Shown piece after piece: positions 18,975 to 30,124 of a DNA stretch of 64,000 nt (its first letter is position 1; the number at the start of each line of letters is the position of its first letter). A model generated the notes under the pieces. It had not been told where the DNA came from and did not search any database. It saw nothing but the letters and a program-made list of their open reading frames with translations. The stretch is taken from contig OMYB01000003.1 in the NCBI GenBank assembly GCA_900315155.1, positions 156,597 to 220,596 on the forward strand. Direction: 5' to 3'. Made by a program: the position numbers and the translations under genes. Source of the stretch: an uncultured Selenomonadales bacterium (GTDB lineage Bacteria; Bacillota; Negativicutes; Selenomonadales; Selenomonadaceae).

Positions 18975-19000
18975 CACCCAATTTTGTACAAAATTGGGTG
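18975..19000. promoter_or_regulatory. 26-bp perfect palindrome abutting TTGACA
   Basis: The arms CACCCAATTTTGT and ACAAAATTGGGTG are exact inverse complements with no loop. TTGACA (19001-19006) follows immediately on the plus strand. An imperfect copy with the same right arm is at 11770-11784. It is operator-like; the protein that would bind it is unknown. Confidence 0.65.
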
Positions 19001-19030
19001 TTGACAAATTCCGCAGGGTTGTTCTCATGC

Positions 19031-19057
19031 AAAAAAGCCGCCCGCAACCGGACGGCT
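19031..19057 (-). terminator. terminator after hicB
   Basis: On the minus strand AGCCGTCCG pairs with CGGGCGGCT (one mismatch) around GTTG, followed by TTTTTT. It lies 22 bases after the hicB stop. Confidence 0.75.
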
Positions 19058-19078
19058 CTCTTACGATATTTCATACGT

Positions 19079-19471
19079 TTAGACGGCATGCAGTTCACGC
19101 AACAGCGCATTCTGCAGGACATTGGAGAAATTGATGTTGTGCTCCACGGCCAGCTGGTTGAGCCAGCTTGGGATGGAGACATTCTTGCGCACGGTTTTCG
19201 TGTCCACCTTTTTACGATACGCTGTCGTATCCGCCGCAATCATGCCGATAAAGCCATGCTCCGGCTTCTGTATGCCGCGGATGTCAACGGGTGCGGGAAT
19301 CGTCTCACCGTGGTTTTCCCGCGACATCAATTCAAGATTCAAGACATCTTCCGCGTTCTCGAATGCCTCTTTCTCGTCTACGCCATCCGTATAACATCCG
19401 TCCAGCCCCGGAAAATCGACGAGAATCGCGTCGTCCTCATAGGTAAACACCGCCGGATATTGATATTTCAT
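19079..19471 (-). CDS. hicB: HicB-family antitoxin
   Basis: 130 residues. Residues 1-50 form the HicB partial RNase-H-like fold (YPAVFTYEDDAILVDFPGLDGCYTDG, with the typical TxGxxxxEAxxNAED helix as TDGVDEKEAFENAED). The C-terminal helix-loop region KNVSIPSWLNQLAVEHNINF resembles a ribbon-helix-helix DNA-binding unit for autoregulation. It neutralises the HicA toxin encoded 12 bases upstream. GAGGAGG lies before the ATG. Toxin-first order is normal for hicAB. Confidence 0.9.
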   Translation of the reverse strand: MKYQYPAVFTYEDDAILVDFPGLDGCYTDGVDEKEAFENAEDVLNLELMSRENHGETIPAPVDIRGIQKPEHGFIGMIAADTTAYRKKVDTKTVRKNVSIPSWLNQLAVEHNINFSNVLQNALLRELHAV

Positions 19472-19483
19472 GACACGTCCTCC

Positions 19484-19675
19484 TCACTGCTGCTCAATGC
19501 CAGCGTCCTGCAAAATCTTTTTCAGTGTTCCTTTAGGCACGTCCTCTTTCGCATGACGCCCGACGGAAAAGGTATGCCCCGTATGCGGGCTGCGCCAACG
19601 GTCATGGCGTGCGCCATGCTCATAAAGATAGCAGCCATGGGCTTTCAATAAACGAACCAGCTCCGCCGTAGTCAT
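19484..19675 (-). CDS. hicA: HicA-family mRNA interferase toxin
   Basis: 63 residues, the usual length. The dsRBD-like fold carries ELVRLLKAHGCYLYEHGARHD and the catalytic His region GHTFSVGRHAKEDVPKGTLKKIL. HicA cuts mRNA independently of ribosomes and is held inactive by HicB. The ribosome site is AGGTGATAAG. The pair sits next to radA and beyond the decayed patch, with its own terminator. Confidence 0.92.
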   Translation of the reverse strand: MTTAELVRLLKAHGCYLYEHGARHDRWRSPHTGHTFSVGRHAKEDVPKGTLKKILQDAGIEQQ

Positions 19676-19736
19676 CTTATCACCTCATACAGTTATTATA
19701 CACAACATTGCGCATATTGGCAAGGAAATTTCCCCG

Positions 19737-21131
19737 TTATTGCTTCGGCATGGCGAGCTTTAGCGCCTCGCCGATGGTGGCGGCGCCGTAGAGCTGCATG
19801 CCGCTCAGCGCCTGGCGCGTCGCCGCGTCCTCCATGAGCTGGCGGTAGTTCTTTGCGGGCAGCACCACCGAGGTGAAGCCCAGGCGCTGCGCCTCGCGCA
19901 CGCGGCTCTCCGCCTGGCTCACGGCGCGCACCTCACCCGAGAGCCCCACCTCACCGAACACGATGGTCTGCGGCCGGAGCAGCCGGTTCGCGAAACTCGA
20001 CGCCATCGCCACGCAAATGCCGAGATCCGCCGCTGGCTCGTCGATATGAATGCCGCCCGCGACCTTCACATAGACATCACAGGCACCGATGGAGAGGTGC
20101 ACGCGCTTCTCCAGCACAGCGAGCAGCAGCTGAATGCGCTTGATGTCCACGCTGTCCGCCGTGCGGCGCGGTGGCACATACGGCGTCGGCGCGACGAGTG
20201 CCTGCACCTCCACGAGCAGGGGGCGCGTCCCCTCCATCGTGGGGATAATCACCGTGCCGCTGTCCTCGCGCCGGTCCGACAGGAACAGTTTCGACGCGTC
20301 CGGCACATCCACGAGCCCCGCCTCGCGCATTTCAAACAAGCCCAGCTCATTCGTGCTGCCAAAACGGTTCTTGATCGCGCGCAGCACACGGTACTCCGCA
20401 CTGCGCTCTCCCTCGAAAAACAGCACCGTGTCCACAATATGCTCCAGCACGCGTGGCCCCGCGAGGCTGCCGTCCTTCGTCACATGCCCGATAATAAACG
20501 CCGCGATGCCATTCACCTTCGCAATGCGCAGCAGCTCCACCGCGCACTCCCGCACCTGCGACACACTGCCCGGCGCCGACGTGATATCCGGCTTGAACAT
20601 CGTCTGGATCGAGTCGATGACCAGCAGCTCCGGTTTCACATTCGCGATATGCGTGGCGATCGTCTCCAGATTCGTCTCGCTCACCACATAGAGCGACTCC
20701 GCCAGTGCATGCAGACGGTCCGCGCGCATGCGCACCTGCCGCGCGCTCTCCTCGCCCGTCACATACAAAACGCGCTTGCCCGTGCGCGCCACCTCCGCGC
20801 ACACGCGGATCGTCAGGCTCGACTTGCCCACACCCGGGTCGCCGACAATCAGCACCAACGAGCCAGGAATCACGCCGCCGCCCAGCACGCGGTCGAGCTC
20901 CCCCGAGCCCGTGCCATAGCGCGGCAAATCCTCCGTCTCGATCTCGCCAATCGGCCGCGGCGGCTGTGACTCCGCCAGTCCTACGCTGCCGCCGACCGAC
21001 CGCGTCTCCGGCGCCACGACCTCCTCGACCATCGTGTTCCACGCACCGCACCCCGGACATCTGCCCATCCATTTTGGCGTATCGTAGCCGCACTGCTGGC
21101 AGACATACATCGTCTTTTTCTTTTTCGCCAT
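19737..21131 (-). CDS. radA: DNA repair protein RadA
   Basis: 464 residues, full length. The N-terminal zinc finger is CQQCGYDTPKWMGRCPGCG (about 10-28). The RecA-like ATPase core has Walker A GDPGVGKSS (about 97-105), Walker B LLVIDSIQT and the RadA-specific KNRFGS motif. The C-terminal Lon-protease-like domain (about 285-464) lacks the catalytic Ser, as in all RadA. RadA helps process recombination intermediates by branch migration. It is the last gene of the ctsR operon; its AGGAGG lies inside the small gene just upstream, whose stop codon touches this ATG. Confidence 0.96.
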   Translation of the reverse strand: MAKKKKTMYVCQQCGYDTPKWMGRCPGCGAWNTMVEEVVAPETRSVGGSVGLAESQPPRPIGEIETEDLPRYGTGSGELDRVLGGGVIPGSLVLIVGDPGVGKSSLTIRVCAEVARTGKRVLYVTGEESARQVRMRADRLHALAESLYVVSETNLETIATHIANVKPELLVIDSIQTMFKPDITSAPGSVSQVRECAVELLRIAKVNGIAAFIIGHVTKDGSLAGPRVLEHIVDTVLFFEGERSAEYRVLRAIKNRFGSTNELGLFEMREAGLVDVPDASKLFLSDRREDSGTVIIPTMEGTRPLLVEVQALVAPTPYVPPRRTADSVDIKRIQLLLAVLEKRVHLSIGACDVYVKVAGGIHIDEPAADLGICVAMASSFANRLLRPQTIVFGEVGLSGEVRAVSQAESRVREAQRLGFTSVVLPAKNYRQLMEDAATRQALSGMQLYGAATIGEALKLAMPKQ

Positions 21132-21258
21132 CTATGTCCTCCTGTGAAAAATCCGTTTAAGCAGACGGATAGTCCACCGCCCGAGCCAGACGATGGACCA
21201 TGCCAAATTTTGGATAAAATTTTTCAGTTTTCCGCCTTTGCCTTCCGGCGCGAGATAA

Positions 21259-21272
<14 letters not shown>
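21132..21272 (-). CDS. small basic membrane-associated protein between clpC and radA
   Basis: 46 residues from MSRHDYLAPEGKGG. The start overlaps the clpC 3' end by 14 bases with a GAAGGGGAAAAAG ribosome site, and the stop TAG directly precedes the radA ATG. Residues about 17-38 are one hydrophobic helix (FIQNLAWSIVWLGRWTIRLL) ending in a basic tail. A longer in-frame start exists upstream inside clpC but has no better ribosome site. No family was recognised. The tight packing supports translation, if only to couple clpC with radA. Confidence 0.5.
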
Positions 21273-23750
<2,478 letters not shown>

Positions 23751-23754
<4 letters not shown>

Positions 23755-24836
23755 AGGGGTTCCTCCGGTGCCCTGCAATGCTGCAGGACCTCCCTGACCC
23801 GCTGCGCACGCAGCCGGTCGATTTCGTTCTTGGACAGGTTTTCGTTCTCGACGTAGTTCTGCAGGTAGCTCCGGCGGCTCCCGATGAGGATGCGCGGGAA
23901 ACACGCCGACGTGACTTCGTCGATCATGCGGAGGTCGATGCCGAGGCGGACCTTCGACAGCAGCGCCAGCGTTTCCTTTTCGGAAAGGGAGCGCGCATAG
24001 CGCAACGTGCCATAGGCGCGCCAAACGTCATCCTCCAGCGTATCTTTCATATAGGCGCAGATCCCCTTGCGGGCCTCGCGCTCGTGCGTCACGATTTCCT
24101 CGACGGCCGTCTTCAGGTTCGCGAGGATCTCCTCCTCGCTGAATCCCAGCGTGAGCTGGTTCGAGATCTGGAACAGGCAGCCGACGTTCTCCTTCTCGTC
24201 GCCATACAGCGGGCGCACGGCCAGTCCGAGCTGCGGGGAGATATTCACGATGCCCGAGATGCTGCGCGTCGCGACGAGTCCCGGCAGATGCAGGAGTACG
24301 CTTGCGCGCAGACCGGTGCCGAGATTCGTCGGGCACGAGGTCAGATAGCCCATTTTCTCATCAAAAGCCCAGTCCAGCTGCGACTCAAACAGGTCATCGA
24401 TCTTCGAAGCCAGGACGAACAAATTCTCCAGGTCGAGGCCGGATGTCATGCACTGGATGCGCAGATGATCCTCCTCGTTGACCATGAGGCTCACGCGCTG
24501 ATCCGCGCTGATGAACGCCACGCGGTGCTGCGTATTGCGGATGAAGTTCCGGCTGATCAGCCGCTTCTCGATGAGGACTTCTTTCTGCAGCGGCGTCAGG
24601 CGCTCCATATCGACGCGGTCAAACGGGCAGCCGAGCGACTGCTCCAGCCCCGACAGGATGTTTTCCACCTCGTGCTGGACGTTTGCGAGCTGGTTGAGAT
24701 TGGCGCGGTTCGGGAATGGGAACGCGCGGAAATTGCGCGCGAGACGGATGCGGCTCGAGAACACGACATCGCCTTCATCCCCGGTCGTATTGAGCCAGGA
24801 AAGCGCATCGCTGCGCAAAAGATCATTCAGTGGCAT
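23751..24836 (-). CDS. mcsB: protein arginine kinase McsB
   Basis: 361 residues from MPLNDLLRSDALSWL. The protein is related to phosphagen kinases: the substrate loop and VVFSSRIRLARNFRAFPFP at the N-terminus, the ATP-site region KYSV-type replaced by LTSCPTNLGTGLRASVLLHLP, and the C-terminal RAQRVREVL. McsB phosphorylates arginines on damaged proteins and on CtsR, marking them for ClpC-ClpP. It overlaps mcsA by 14 bases (GAAGGGGGTG upstream) and clpC by ATGA, so the four genes are translationally coupled. No lesions seen. Confidence 0.95.
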
Positions 24837-25392
24837 CGACGGCACCCCCTTCCTGTTCCGCCAGCTGCTGTTCGAGCGAGCGGATGCGGTCGCGGCACTC
24901 CGCGGCCTCCTCGTAGGCTTCTTTCGCGACGGCCTCCTGCTGGCGTGCGCGCAGCAGCTCGATCTCGTGCTTGAGCTCCAGCGTGCCGCCCGTGCGGTGC
25001 GGGATCTTGCCGCTGTGTGTACTCGACCCGTGAATGCGGCGCAGCAGCGGCTCGAGCTGGCCGCGGAACGTCTCATAGCAGACGCTGCAGCCGATTTTGC
25101 CCGTCTGCTGGAAATCGCGGTAGCTCATGCCGCAGCTCGGGCACACGAGCTCCTGCTGGCGCGGCGTCTCCTCTTTCCTCTGCTCCTCCTCGGCAGGATG
25201 CTCCGGCGCGTGGCTGAACACGCCCTTGAGGAAGTCGTTCACCGCCGTATCATCCAGCTGCTCCGGATGGAACATGAAATTGCCATACTTTGCCGCACAA
25301 CGCTGGCAGAGGTTCTTTTCTACACGGCCATTCGGTCCGATCTGGGTGATATGCACCACCGCCTCGTTCCGGCCGCAATCATCACATAGCAT
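24823..25392 (-). CDS. mcsA: McsA, zinc-finger activator of McsB
   Basis: 189 residues. It has an N-terminal CDDCG/CQRCA pair (about 3-32) and a second CPSCG/CSVCY pair (about 84-107), the four-Cys zinc modules typical of McsA. The C-terminal UVR coiled coil is at residues about 135-180 (ELLRARQQEAVAKEAYEEAAECRDRI). McsA activates McsB kinase and links it to ClpC. Second gene of the operon, 69 bases after ctsR. Confidence 0.93.
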   Translation of the reverse strand: MLCDDCGRNEAVVHITQIGPNGRVEKNLCQRCAAKYGNFMFHPEQLDDTAVNDFLKGVFSHAPEHPAEEEQRKEETPRQQELVCPSCGMSYRDFQQTGKIGCSVCYETFRGQLEPLLRRIHGSSTHSGKIPHRTGGTLELKHEIELLRARQQEAVAKEAYEEAAECRDRIRSLEQQLAEQEGGAVDATE

Positions 25393-25461
25393 AACCGTAC
25401 CTCCCGATACTCATCTTACGCGGCAGTCCGCACCCTGCTGGACAGGCATACATAGGGCTGT

Positions 25462-25914
25462 CTAGGAAAAATTCGCCACCGTCATCAGCATGGCCTTCAA
25501 CATGCGTACGCGCTCGTCCTCCGCGAGCGTCGGCGACTGGTAAAGCCCCGTCACGAACTGCATCATGAGTGCGGCCTCGCGCGTCGTCACCATCTCGTGC
25601 TTGAGCAGGTAATGCACCATGGACTGAACCGTGACCATCGGCGTATCGACGTCGATTTTCGAGAGCATATCCTGATAGACCAGGCTCTTATCCGGTACCT
25701 GCACGATGCGGATGTAGCCACCGAGCCCGCGGCGGGACTCGACGTTAAAGCCTTTCGCCGGGGTAAAGCGCGTACTCAGGACATAGGAAATCTGGGATGG
25801 GGCGCAGGAAATCTTATCCGCGATATCCGTGCGGCGCAGCTCGACGGTGCCGTCCTGCTGGGCGGCCAGCTGGCGCAGGATATAGGCTTCGATCAAATCG
25901 GCAATATTGCTCAT
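25462..25914 (-). CDS. ctsR: transcriptional repressor CtsR
   Basis: 150 residues from MSNIADLIEAYI, the conserved family start; AGGTGAG lies 5 bases before this ATG, while an ATG five codons earlier has none. A helix-turn-helix (about 25-60, ELRRTDIADKISCAPSQISY) and the glycine loop with ESRRGLGGYIRI that senses heat and binds DNA are present. The C-terminal domain is the McsB target. It represses its own operon and other clp genes until heat stress. The strong promoter upstream carries CtsR-box-like repeats. Confidence 0.95.
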   Translation of the reverse strand: MSNIADLIEAYILRQLAAQQDGTVELRRTDIADKISCAPSQISYVLSTRFTPAKGFNVESRRGLGGYIRIVQVPDKSLVYQDMLSKIDVDTPMVTVQSMVHYLLKHEMVTTREAALMMQFVTGLYQSPTLAEDERVRMLKAMLMTVANFS

Positions 25915-25943
25915 CTTACTCACCTTCATTGTCTGCTGACAGT

Positions 25944-26000
25944 ATTGACTATTTGACTATTCTGCACCTCTATTATATTTGATTTTTTGACATTATGCAA
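25944..26000 (-). promoter_or_regulatory. ctsR operon promoter with CtsR-box-like repeats
   Basis: Minus-strand TTGCAT (25995-26000) and TATAAT (25972-25977) are 17 bases apart. GTCAAAAAATCAAA lies in the spacer and AGTCAAATAGTCAAT (25944-25958) just downstream. The GTCAAA heptads resemble the CtsR operator (RGTCAAA repeated with a 3-base gap), but the spacing here is shorter, about 8 bases between repeats. Confidence 0.7.
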
Positions 26001-26024
26001 GCCCTTTTCCCGGGTTCCACAGGC

Positions 26025-28196
26025 TCACGACTCGGCATCCGGATGATGCACCAGGCGCGTCGGCAGGTATTTTTCGACGACTTCTTCCAGTTTCCGGCCA
26101 TCGACCGGCTTGCTGAGGTAGTCCGAGAAACCAGCTGCGACGAACTTCTCGCGCGAGCCGGCGATGGCATCCGCCGTGAGGATGACAAACGGTGTATCGG
26201 CGCAGGGCGAGCCCTTCTGCGTCCGCGCTTTCTGCAGCGTCTCGATACCGCTCATGCCCGGCATCATCTGATCGAGGAGCACGAGATCGTAGTGATGTGC
26301 CCGCGTGAGCTTCAGGCATTCCTCTCCATTTTCCGCCATGTCGATGTGCACGAGCGTCTGCTTGAGCAGGTTGGCGACGACGAAGCGGTTGATTTCGTTG
26401 TCGTCGACGACGAGCACGTTTGCCTCCGGTGCCACGAAACGCGGCCGATAGGCATCCGCCTCATTGTCCTCCGGACTGGCCAGATAATCCCCGACCAGCT
26501 CATCGTCCTGCCGCTGTTGCGGGAGGACGGCCGTAAAGCTACTGCCCTGCCCGTAAATACTTTGCAGCGTGATCGTTCCCTGCATGGCCTCGACGAGCCG
26601 TTTCGTGATGGCCATGCCGAGACCCGTGCCCTGGATATTGCGGTTGCGGATGAGGTCGACGCGCTTGAAGCCCTCGAAGATTTTTCCCTGGTCCTCGGGA
26701 CGGATGCCGATTCCCGTATCCTGCACGGTAAACTGCATTTCTACTTCCGTACCGCCCTTCTTCTCGCCGCGCACGATCAGCATGACCTTGCCCGTCGGCG
26801 TATATTTCACGGCGTTGGAAAGGAAATTGATCAGGACCTGGCGGAGGCGCATGACATCCCCGATGAGATTTTCCGGCAGTTCCTTATCGACATCGACGAT
26901 GAACTCGAGCCCCTTTTTCTCGGCACGTGGCCGGATCATGAGCACGACTTCATGGATGAGCTGGCTCAGCTGATAGGGAGCGTGCACGATCTGCAGTTCC
27001 CCCGACTCGATCTTCGAGAAATCGAGGATATCGTTGATCAGCCCCATGAGGGTGCTGCTCGCGTTGCGGACCTCCGAGGCATAGCGGCGGATGCCCTTTT
27101 CCCCGCTCTCACGCAGGATCATCTCGTTCAGGCCGGCAATCGAGTTGAGCGGTGTACGGATTTCGTGGCTCATATTCGCGAGGAAATCGCTCTTCGCGTG
27201 GTTCGCTCGCTCAGCGACAATGCGCAGCCTCTCGGCCTCATCACGGGCCCGGCGCAGGGCATCGCTCTCCGTGGCCTTGGCCTGCACGTAAAACAGGTAC
27301 GTCCCCACGATGGCGAACAACAGCAGGAGCAGGTAGAATATCACGATGATCGTCTGATAGATATACGTGATCTCGCCGGCCACCTCGTGCCATGGCACAA
27401 AGCCGAACAGCACGCCATTTGTACCGGAGAGGTTCGCCCCGAACAGATAGTACCGGCCATCCGGCGAAAACGTCGTATCTTCGGTCTCTACGTAAATCAC
27501 AGCGGAGCGGTTCGTCTTGAGCTTCTTTTCCAGCACCTCAAAGCCGTCCCGTACCGATGGGGACCCGAGGAATTTCTCATCCCGCTCGCTGTAGCCGCGA
27601 TACGGGACCATGATGCCGCCCGCGCGCTCGCGGATGAGGAACCGGGCCTGGGAGCCCAGCGCCTCCATAGTAAACGAGTCCGTCATGACGGATTCCGGGT
27701 AAAGCCGACACAGGATGCCCGTCACGGCATTGCCCTTGCGCATGGGCACGGCAAATAGCAAGCCCTTGCCAGCGCAGTAATCCACGATATTCTGCCCCTG
27801 GAACGCATCCTCGAGCTGCCGGTAATCCTGATAATTGATGACATCGGCCTGCGTGAGCTCATCGTGCGCCCGGATATGCAGGACACGCGCCCCCGGGGTC
27901 TCGGACTCCAGCGCCGACAGCATGGCCTGCTCCTGTTCCGGATGGCCCACAATCAGTTTGGCCGCCGTATGCAATGCCTCATGCTCATGCTTGAACCGTT
28001 CCTCAGCCAGCGCATCTATATCCGCTGCTTGACGCGAGACGCTGACCTCGACCGTGTTGTTCAGCAGTCCCTCGACGCGGGACTGCAGCAGGAGGCCGAA
28101 CCCATACAGGACGATGAGCAGGACGGCAATCTCGATGCCGATCTGCCAATACGTATTCGGCAGCCATCTGCGGCTGTTCCGTTTTTCATTCTCCAA
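26025..28196 (-). CDS. hybrid sensor histidine kinase with receiver domain
   Basis: 723 residues. Membrane helix about 18-38; extracytoplasmic sensor region about 40-275 (Cache-like size, not firmly assigned); second helix about 280-305. The HisKA domain has [20 protein letters not shown] (phospho-His about residue 345). The HATPase has NAVKYTP, DTGIGI and GTGLGMAI. The C-terminal receiver (about 590-710) has [20 protein letters not shown] (phospho-Asp) and DYLSKPVDG (Lys). There is no HPt or output domain, so phosphate must pass to other proteins. The start overlaps the binding-protein gene by 11 bases; that protein is probably its ligand partner. Full-length paralogue of 4618-5547. Confidence 0.9.
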   Translation of the reverse strand: MENEKRNSRRWLPNTYWQIGIEIAVLLIVLYGFGLLLQSRVEGLLNNTVEVSVSRQAADIDALAEERFKHEHEALHTAAKLIVGHPEQEQAMLSALESETPGARVLHIRAHDELTQADVINYQDYRQLEDAFQGQNIVDYCAGKGLLFAVPMRKGNAVTGILCRLYPESVMTDSFTMEALGSQARFLIRERAGGIMVPYRGYSERDEKFLGSPSVRDGFEVLEKKLKTNRSAVIYVETEDTTFSPDGRYYLFGANLSGTNGVLFGFVPWHEVAGEITYIYQTIIVIFYLLLLLFAIVGTYLFYVQAKATESDALRRARDEAERLRIVAERANHAKSDFLANMSHEIRTPLNSIAGLNEMILRESGEKGIRRYASEVRNASSTLMGLINDILDFSKIESGELQIVHAPYQLSQLIHEVVLMIRPRAEKKGLEFIVDVDKELPENLIGDVMRLRQVLINFLSNAVKYTPTGKVMLIVRGEKKGGTEVEMQFTVQDTGIGIRPEDQGKIFEGFKRVDLIRNRNIQGTGLGMAITKRLVEAMQGTITLQSIYGQGSSFTAVLPQQRQDDELVGDYLASPEDNEADAYRPRFVAPEANVLVVDDNEINRFVVANLLKQTLVHIDMAENGEECLKLTRAHHYDLVLLDQMMPGMSGIETLQKARTQKGSPCADTPFVILTADAIAGSREKFVAAGFSDYLSKPVDGRKLEEVVEKYLPTRLVHHPDAES

Positions 28197-29301
28197 GGAC
28201 CTCTACCCCCTTTACGAGCCAGTCCATATCGTGTAAAACGGTATCATCCGCCAGGATCTCGCCTTCGTTGCAGCGGAGATTTCCCTGGTTATCCACGATA
28301 GGTCCCATGAAGATGTGGCGTGCCCCGGAGAGTTCCCCCGCATACGTCTCCACCGCGCGGCGCATCCACGGCTCGACTTTCTGGTTATACGGAGTGAGGT
28401 AGACCGCGCCATCGCGCATGCTCAGCCAGTGGATCCGCTCTCCATGCAGGGCGCCCCTGCGGTAACGTTCCAGGATATCCCGGTAATAAACATCCCAGTG
28501 GCAGCCCACGGATGTGAGCGCATACCGGTGCAGCGGCAGGGGCTGGAAGGCGCCGATGAAGTCGATTCCCCACCGTTCGCACTGGTCGGCGACAACGGTA
28601 TCATCGAGATTATAGGTGATGATATCCACGCCGGCCTGGTCCGCGAGACGGTTGACGGCCTGAATTTCTTTTTCCTTGTCCGCCCAGCTTCCGGTCCAGA
28701 CGACCTTGACCTGAGCCTCCGGATTCGTCACGTGCAGCCCGATCGTGAACGCGTTGATATTGCGGTTGTTCTCGGGATTCGGGAACGAGCAGATATAGCC
28801 GATGGTCCCCGTTTTCGTCACCATGCCGGCGAGAATCCCGGATAAATACCGCCCGGAGTACATGCGGACAAGTTCAAAGGCGACATTGGGCGCATCTACC
28901 TCGGCAAAACTCGTCGTAAACTGGATATTCTCATGCTGTTTAGCCATCTGCCTGACGGCCGGCAGATACTCCGAGCTCGTCAGCGCAATGACCTGGACGC
29001 CTTTATCGGCCAGCCGGTCGACAGCCTCCACACAGTCTTTCGCCGTGAGGACATTCTCCTCGATATGGAGGATGGCACCCCCCTCCTCACAGGCCTTTTT
29101 CATGCCCTGATAGTGGCTCTGGTTCCAATTATCTCCCGCCGCTTCCCCATAGAGCACAAGCCCGACGCGCAGCGGCGGTTCCTGCTGCGGTGCTAACTTG
29201 CTCGTGAGCAGCCCGACCAGCACAATGAGCGAGAGCACGCCGATAAACAGCAGGAGCGTGGCTTTATTGCGATAAAATCTGCCAGCAGGTTTATCTTTCA
29301 T
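28186..29301 (-). CDS. membrane-anchored BMP-family ligand-binding protein
   Basis: 371 residues from MKDKPAGRFY (AGGAGGGAAG upstream; an earlier in-frame codon has no ribosome site). One N-terminal membrane helix (about 15-35) is not followed by a clear cleavage site, so the protein is probably tethered. The rest is a type 1 periplasmic binding fold of the BMP/PnrA family (VGLVLYGEAAGDNWNQSHYQ; SEYLPAVRQMAKQH; GTIGYICSFPNPENNRNINA). The C-terminus is [13 protein letters not shown] proteins usually bind nucleosides, but no ABC transporter genes are here. Overlap with the hybrid kinase suggests it reports ligand to the kinase rather than feeding transport. That role is inference. Confidence 0.8.
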   Translation of the reverse strand: MKDKPAGRFYRNKATLLLFIGVLSLIVLVGLLTSKLAPQQEPPLRVGLVLYGEAAGDNWNQSHYQGMKKACEEGGAILHIEENVLTAKDCVEAVDRLADKGVQVIALTSSEYLPAVRQMAKQHENIQFTTSFAEVDAPNVAFELVRMYSGRYLSGILAGMVTKTGTIGYICSFPNPENNRNINAFTIGLHVTNPEAQVKVVWTGSWADKEKEIQAVNRLADQAGVDIITYNLDDTVVADQCERWGIDFIGAFQPLPLHRYALTSVGCHWDVYYRDILERYRRGALHGERIHWLSMRDGAVYLTPYNQKVEPWMRRAVETYAGELSGARHIFMGPIVDNQGNLRCNEGEILADDTVLHDMDWLVKGVEVLGE

Positions 29302-29395
29302 AACCGCTTCCCTCCTGAAACCCATCCTTGTGAAAAAGAGAATACTTCCCCATATTTAAATACGTTTTTCAGAAGGAAAAATCCTTCCCAAAAAC

Positions 29396-29422
29396 GAAAA
29401 AAAGACCTCCCTGTGCGGGAAA
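29396..29422 (-). terminator. terminator after the biotin carrier gene
   Basis: On the minus strand a weak stem (TTTCCC/GGGAGG with G-T pairs) is followed by a seven-T run. It lies about 40 bases after the biotin carrier stop. Confidence 0.5.
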
Positions 29423-29459
29423 GCCTTTCATTCCTGTGTACCGGTATAAAACAGGCAGA

Positions 29460-29885
29460 TCAGCCGAGAATCACGAGCGTCTCTTTTGCCTTGACATTCT
29501 GTCCCGGGATGACATTATACGCTTTGACGACGCCATCGGCATCGGCCTTGATCTCGTTCTGCATCTTCATGGCCTCGAGGATCAGGAGGACATCGCCCTT
29601 CTTGACGGACTGGCCTTCCTCGGCGTTAAGCTTCACGATCTTGCCCGGCATCGGAGCCTGGATCGTGTGCTCACCAGCGGCAGCCTCGACCGGTGCCTTG
29701 GCCGCAGGCGCCGGAGCAGCAGCGGGAGCCGCTGCCGGTTTGACGACAGGTTTCACGGCCGGTTTGGCAACCGTCTTCGTTACCTGGACGGCCGGCTTGG
29801 CCGCCGGAGCAGCAGCTTCGCCCTTGACTTCTTCGATTTCGACTTCATAGCTCTTGCCATTGACCGTTACGTTGAACTTCTTCAT
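29460..29885 (-). CDS. mmdC: biotin carrier subunit of methylmalonyl-CoA decarboxylase
   Basis: 141 residues from MKKFNVTVNGKSYEVEIEEV (GGAGGAGAAACGC upstream). A short N-terminal beta segment leads to a long Ala/Pro/Lys swinging linker (about 28-70). The biotinyl domain has EAMKMQNEI, where the Lys carries biotin. It shuttles the carboxyl group from the carboxyltransferase MmdA to the membrane decarboxylase. It lies third after mmdA and the 51-residue subunit. A biotin carrier of another decarboxylase (oxaloacetate, glutaconyl-CoA) would look alike; the neighbour mmdA supports the call. Confidence 0.88.
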   Translation of the reverse strand: MKKFNVTVNGKSYEVEIEEVKGEAAAPAAKPAVQVTKTVAKPAVKPVVKPAAAPAAAPAPAAKAPVEAAAGEHTIQAPMPGKIVKLNAEEGQSVKKGDVLLILEAMKMQNEIKADADGVVKAYNVIPGQNVKAKETLVILG

Positions 29886-29951
29886 GCGTTTCTCCTCCAA
29901 AATCTATGCTCACGTTCTCACGAAAACTGACGTTATCCTGTGCCTGCGCAC

Positions 29952-30107
29952 TCAGCGGCGGCCGCCGCGGGCGGACAGGGACCATTCATTGCTGCTCCGG
30001 CGGATGCGGACCGCAACGACTTTGTTCTTCGCCATCATCTGTACGGCAGCCATGATGGCAGCGACGATCTCCGGCGTGACTTCGCCTTTTTTGACCTCTA
30101 TCTTCAT
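29952..30107 (-). CDS. small methylmalonyl-CoA decarboxylase subunit (epsilon/delta-tail-like)
   Basis: 51 residues, MKIEVKKGEVTPEIVAAIMA to the end SARGGRR. It lies 17 bases after mmdA and 66 bases before mmdC, same strand. In Veillonella the decarboxylase has a small epsilon subunit (MmdE, about 55 residues) that resembles the C-terminus of the delta subunit; the helix EIVAAIMAAVQMMAK followed by RIRRSSNEWSLSARGGR fits that pattern. It probably stabilises the complex or bridges alpha to the membrane part. Ribosome site AAGGACAGG. Easily missed because it is short. Confidence 0.7.
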   Translation of the reverse strand: MKIEVKKGEVTPEIVAAIMAAVQMMAKNKVVAVRIRRSSNEWSLSARGGRR

Positions 30108-30124
30108 CTGCAGCCTGTCCTTTC

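Larger units (their letters stand above)
18784..19078. other. intergenic region holding a palindrome and a terminator
   Basis: There is no gene here. The left part (18784-18900) is GC-rich and is the probable leader of the autotransporter on the minus strand. The right part holds the 26-bp palindrome at 18975-19000, a TTGACA box and the hicAB terminator, listed separately. Confidence 0.6.

Noticed and set aside
23755..24024. 90-codon N-terminal extension of ClpC
   Set aside because: It lies inside mcsB, is Arg/Pro-rich and unlike any Clp; the conserved start MSYNNFTN has a ribosome site.
29372..29387. Small hairpin GAAGGA/TCCTTC upstream of the BMP gene
   Set aside because: Only 6 bp and no T run; could be chance in AT-rich DNA.
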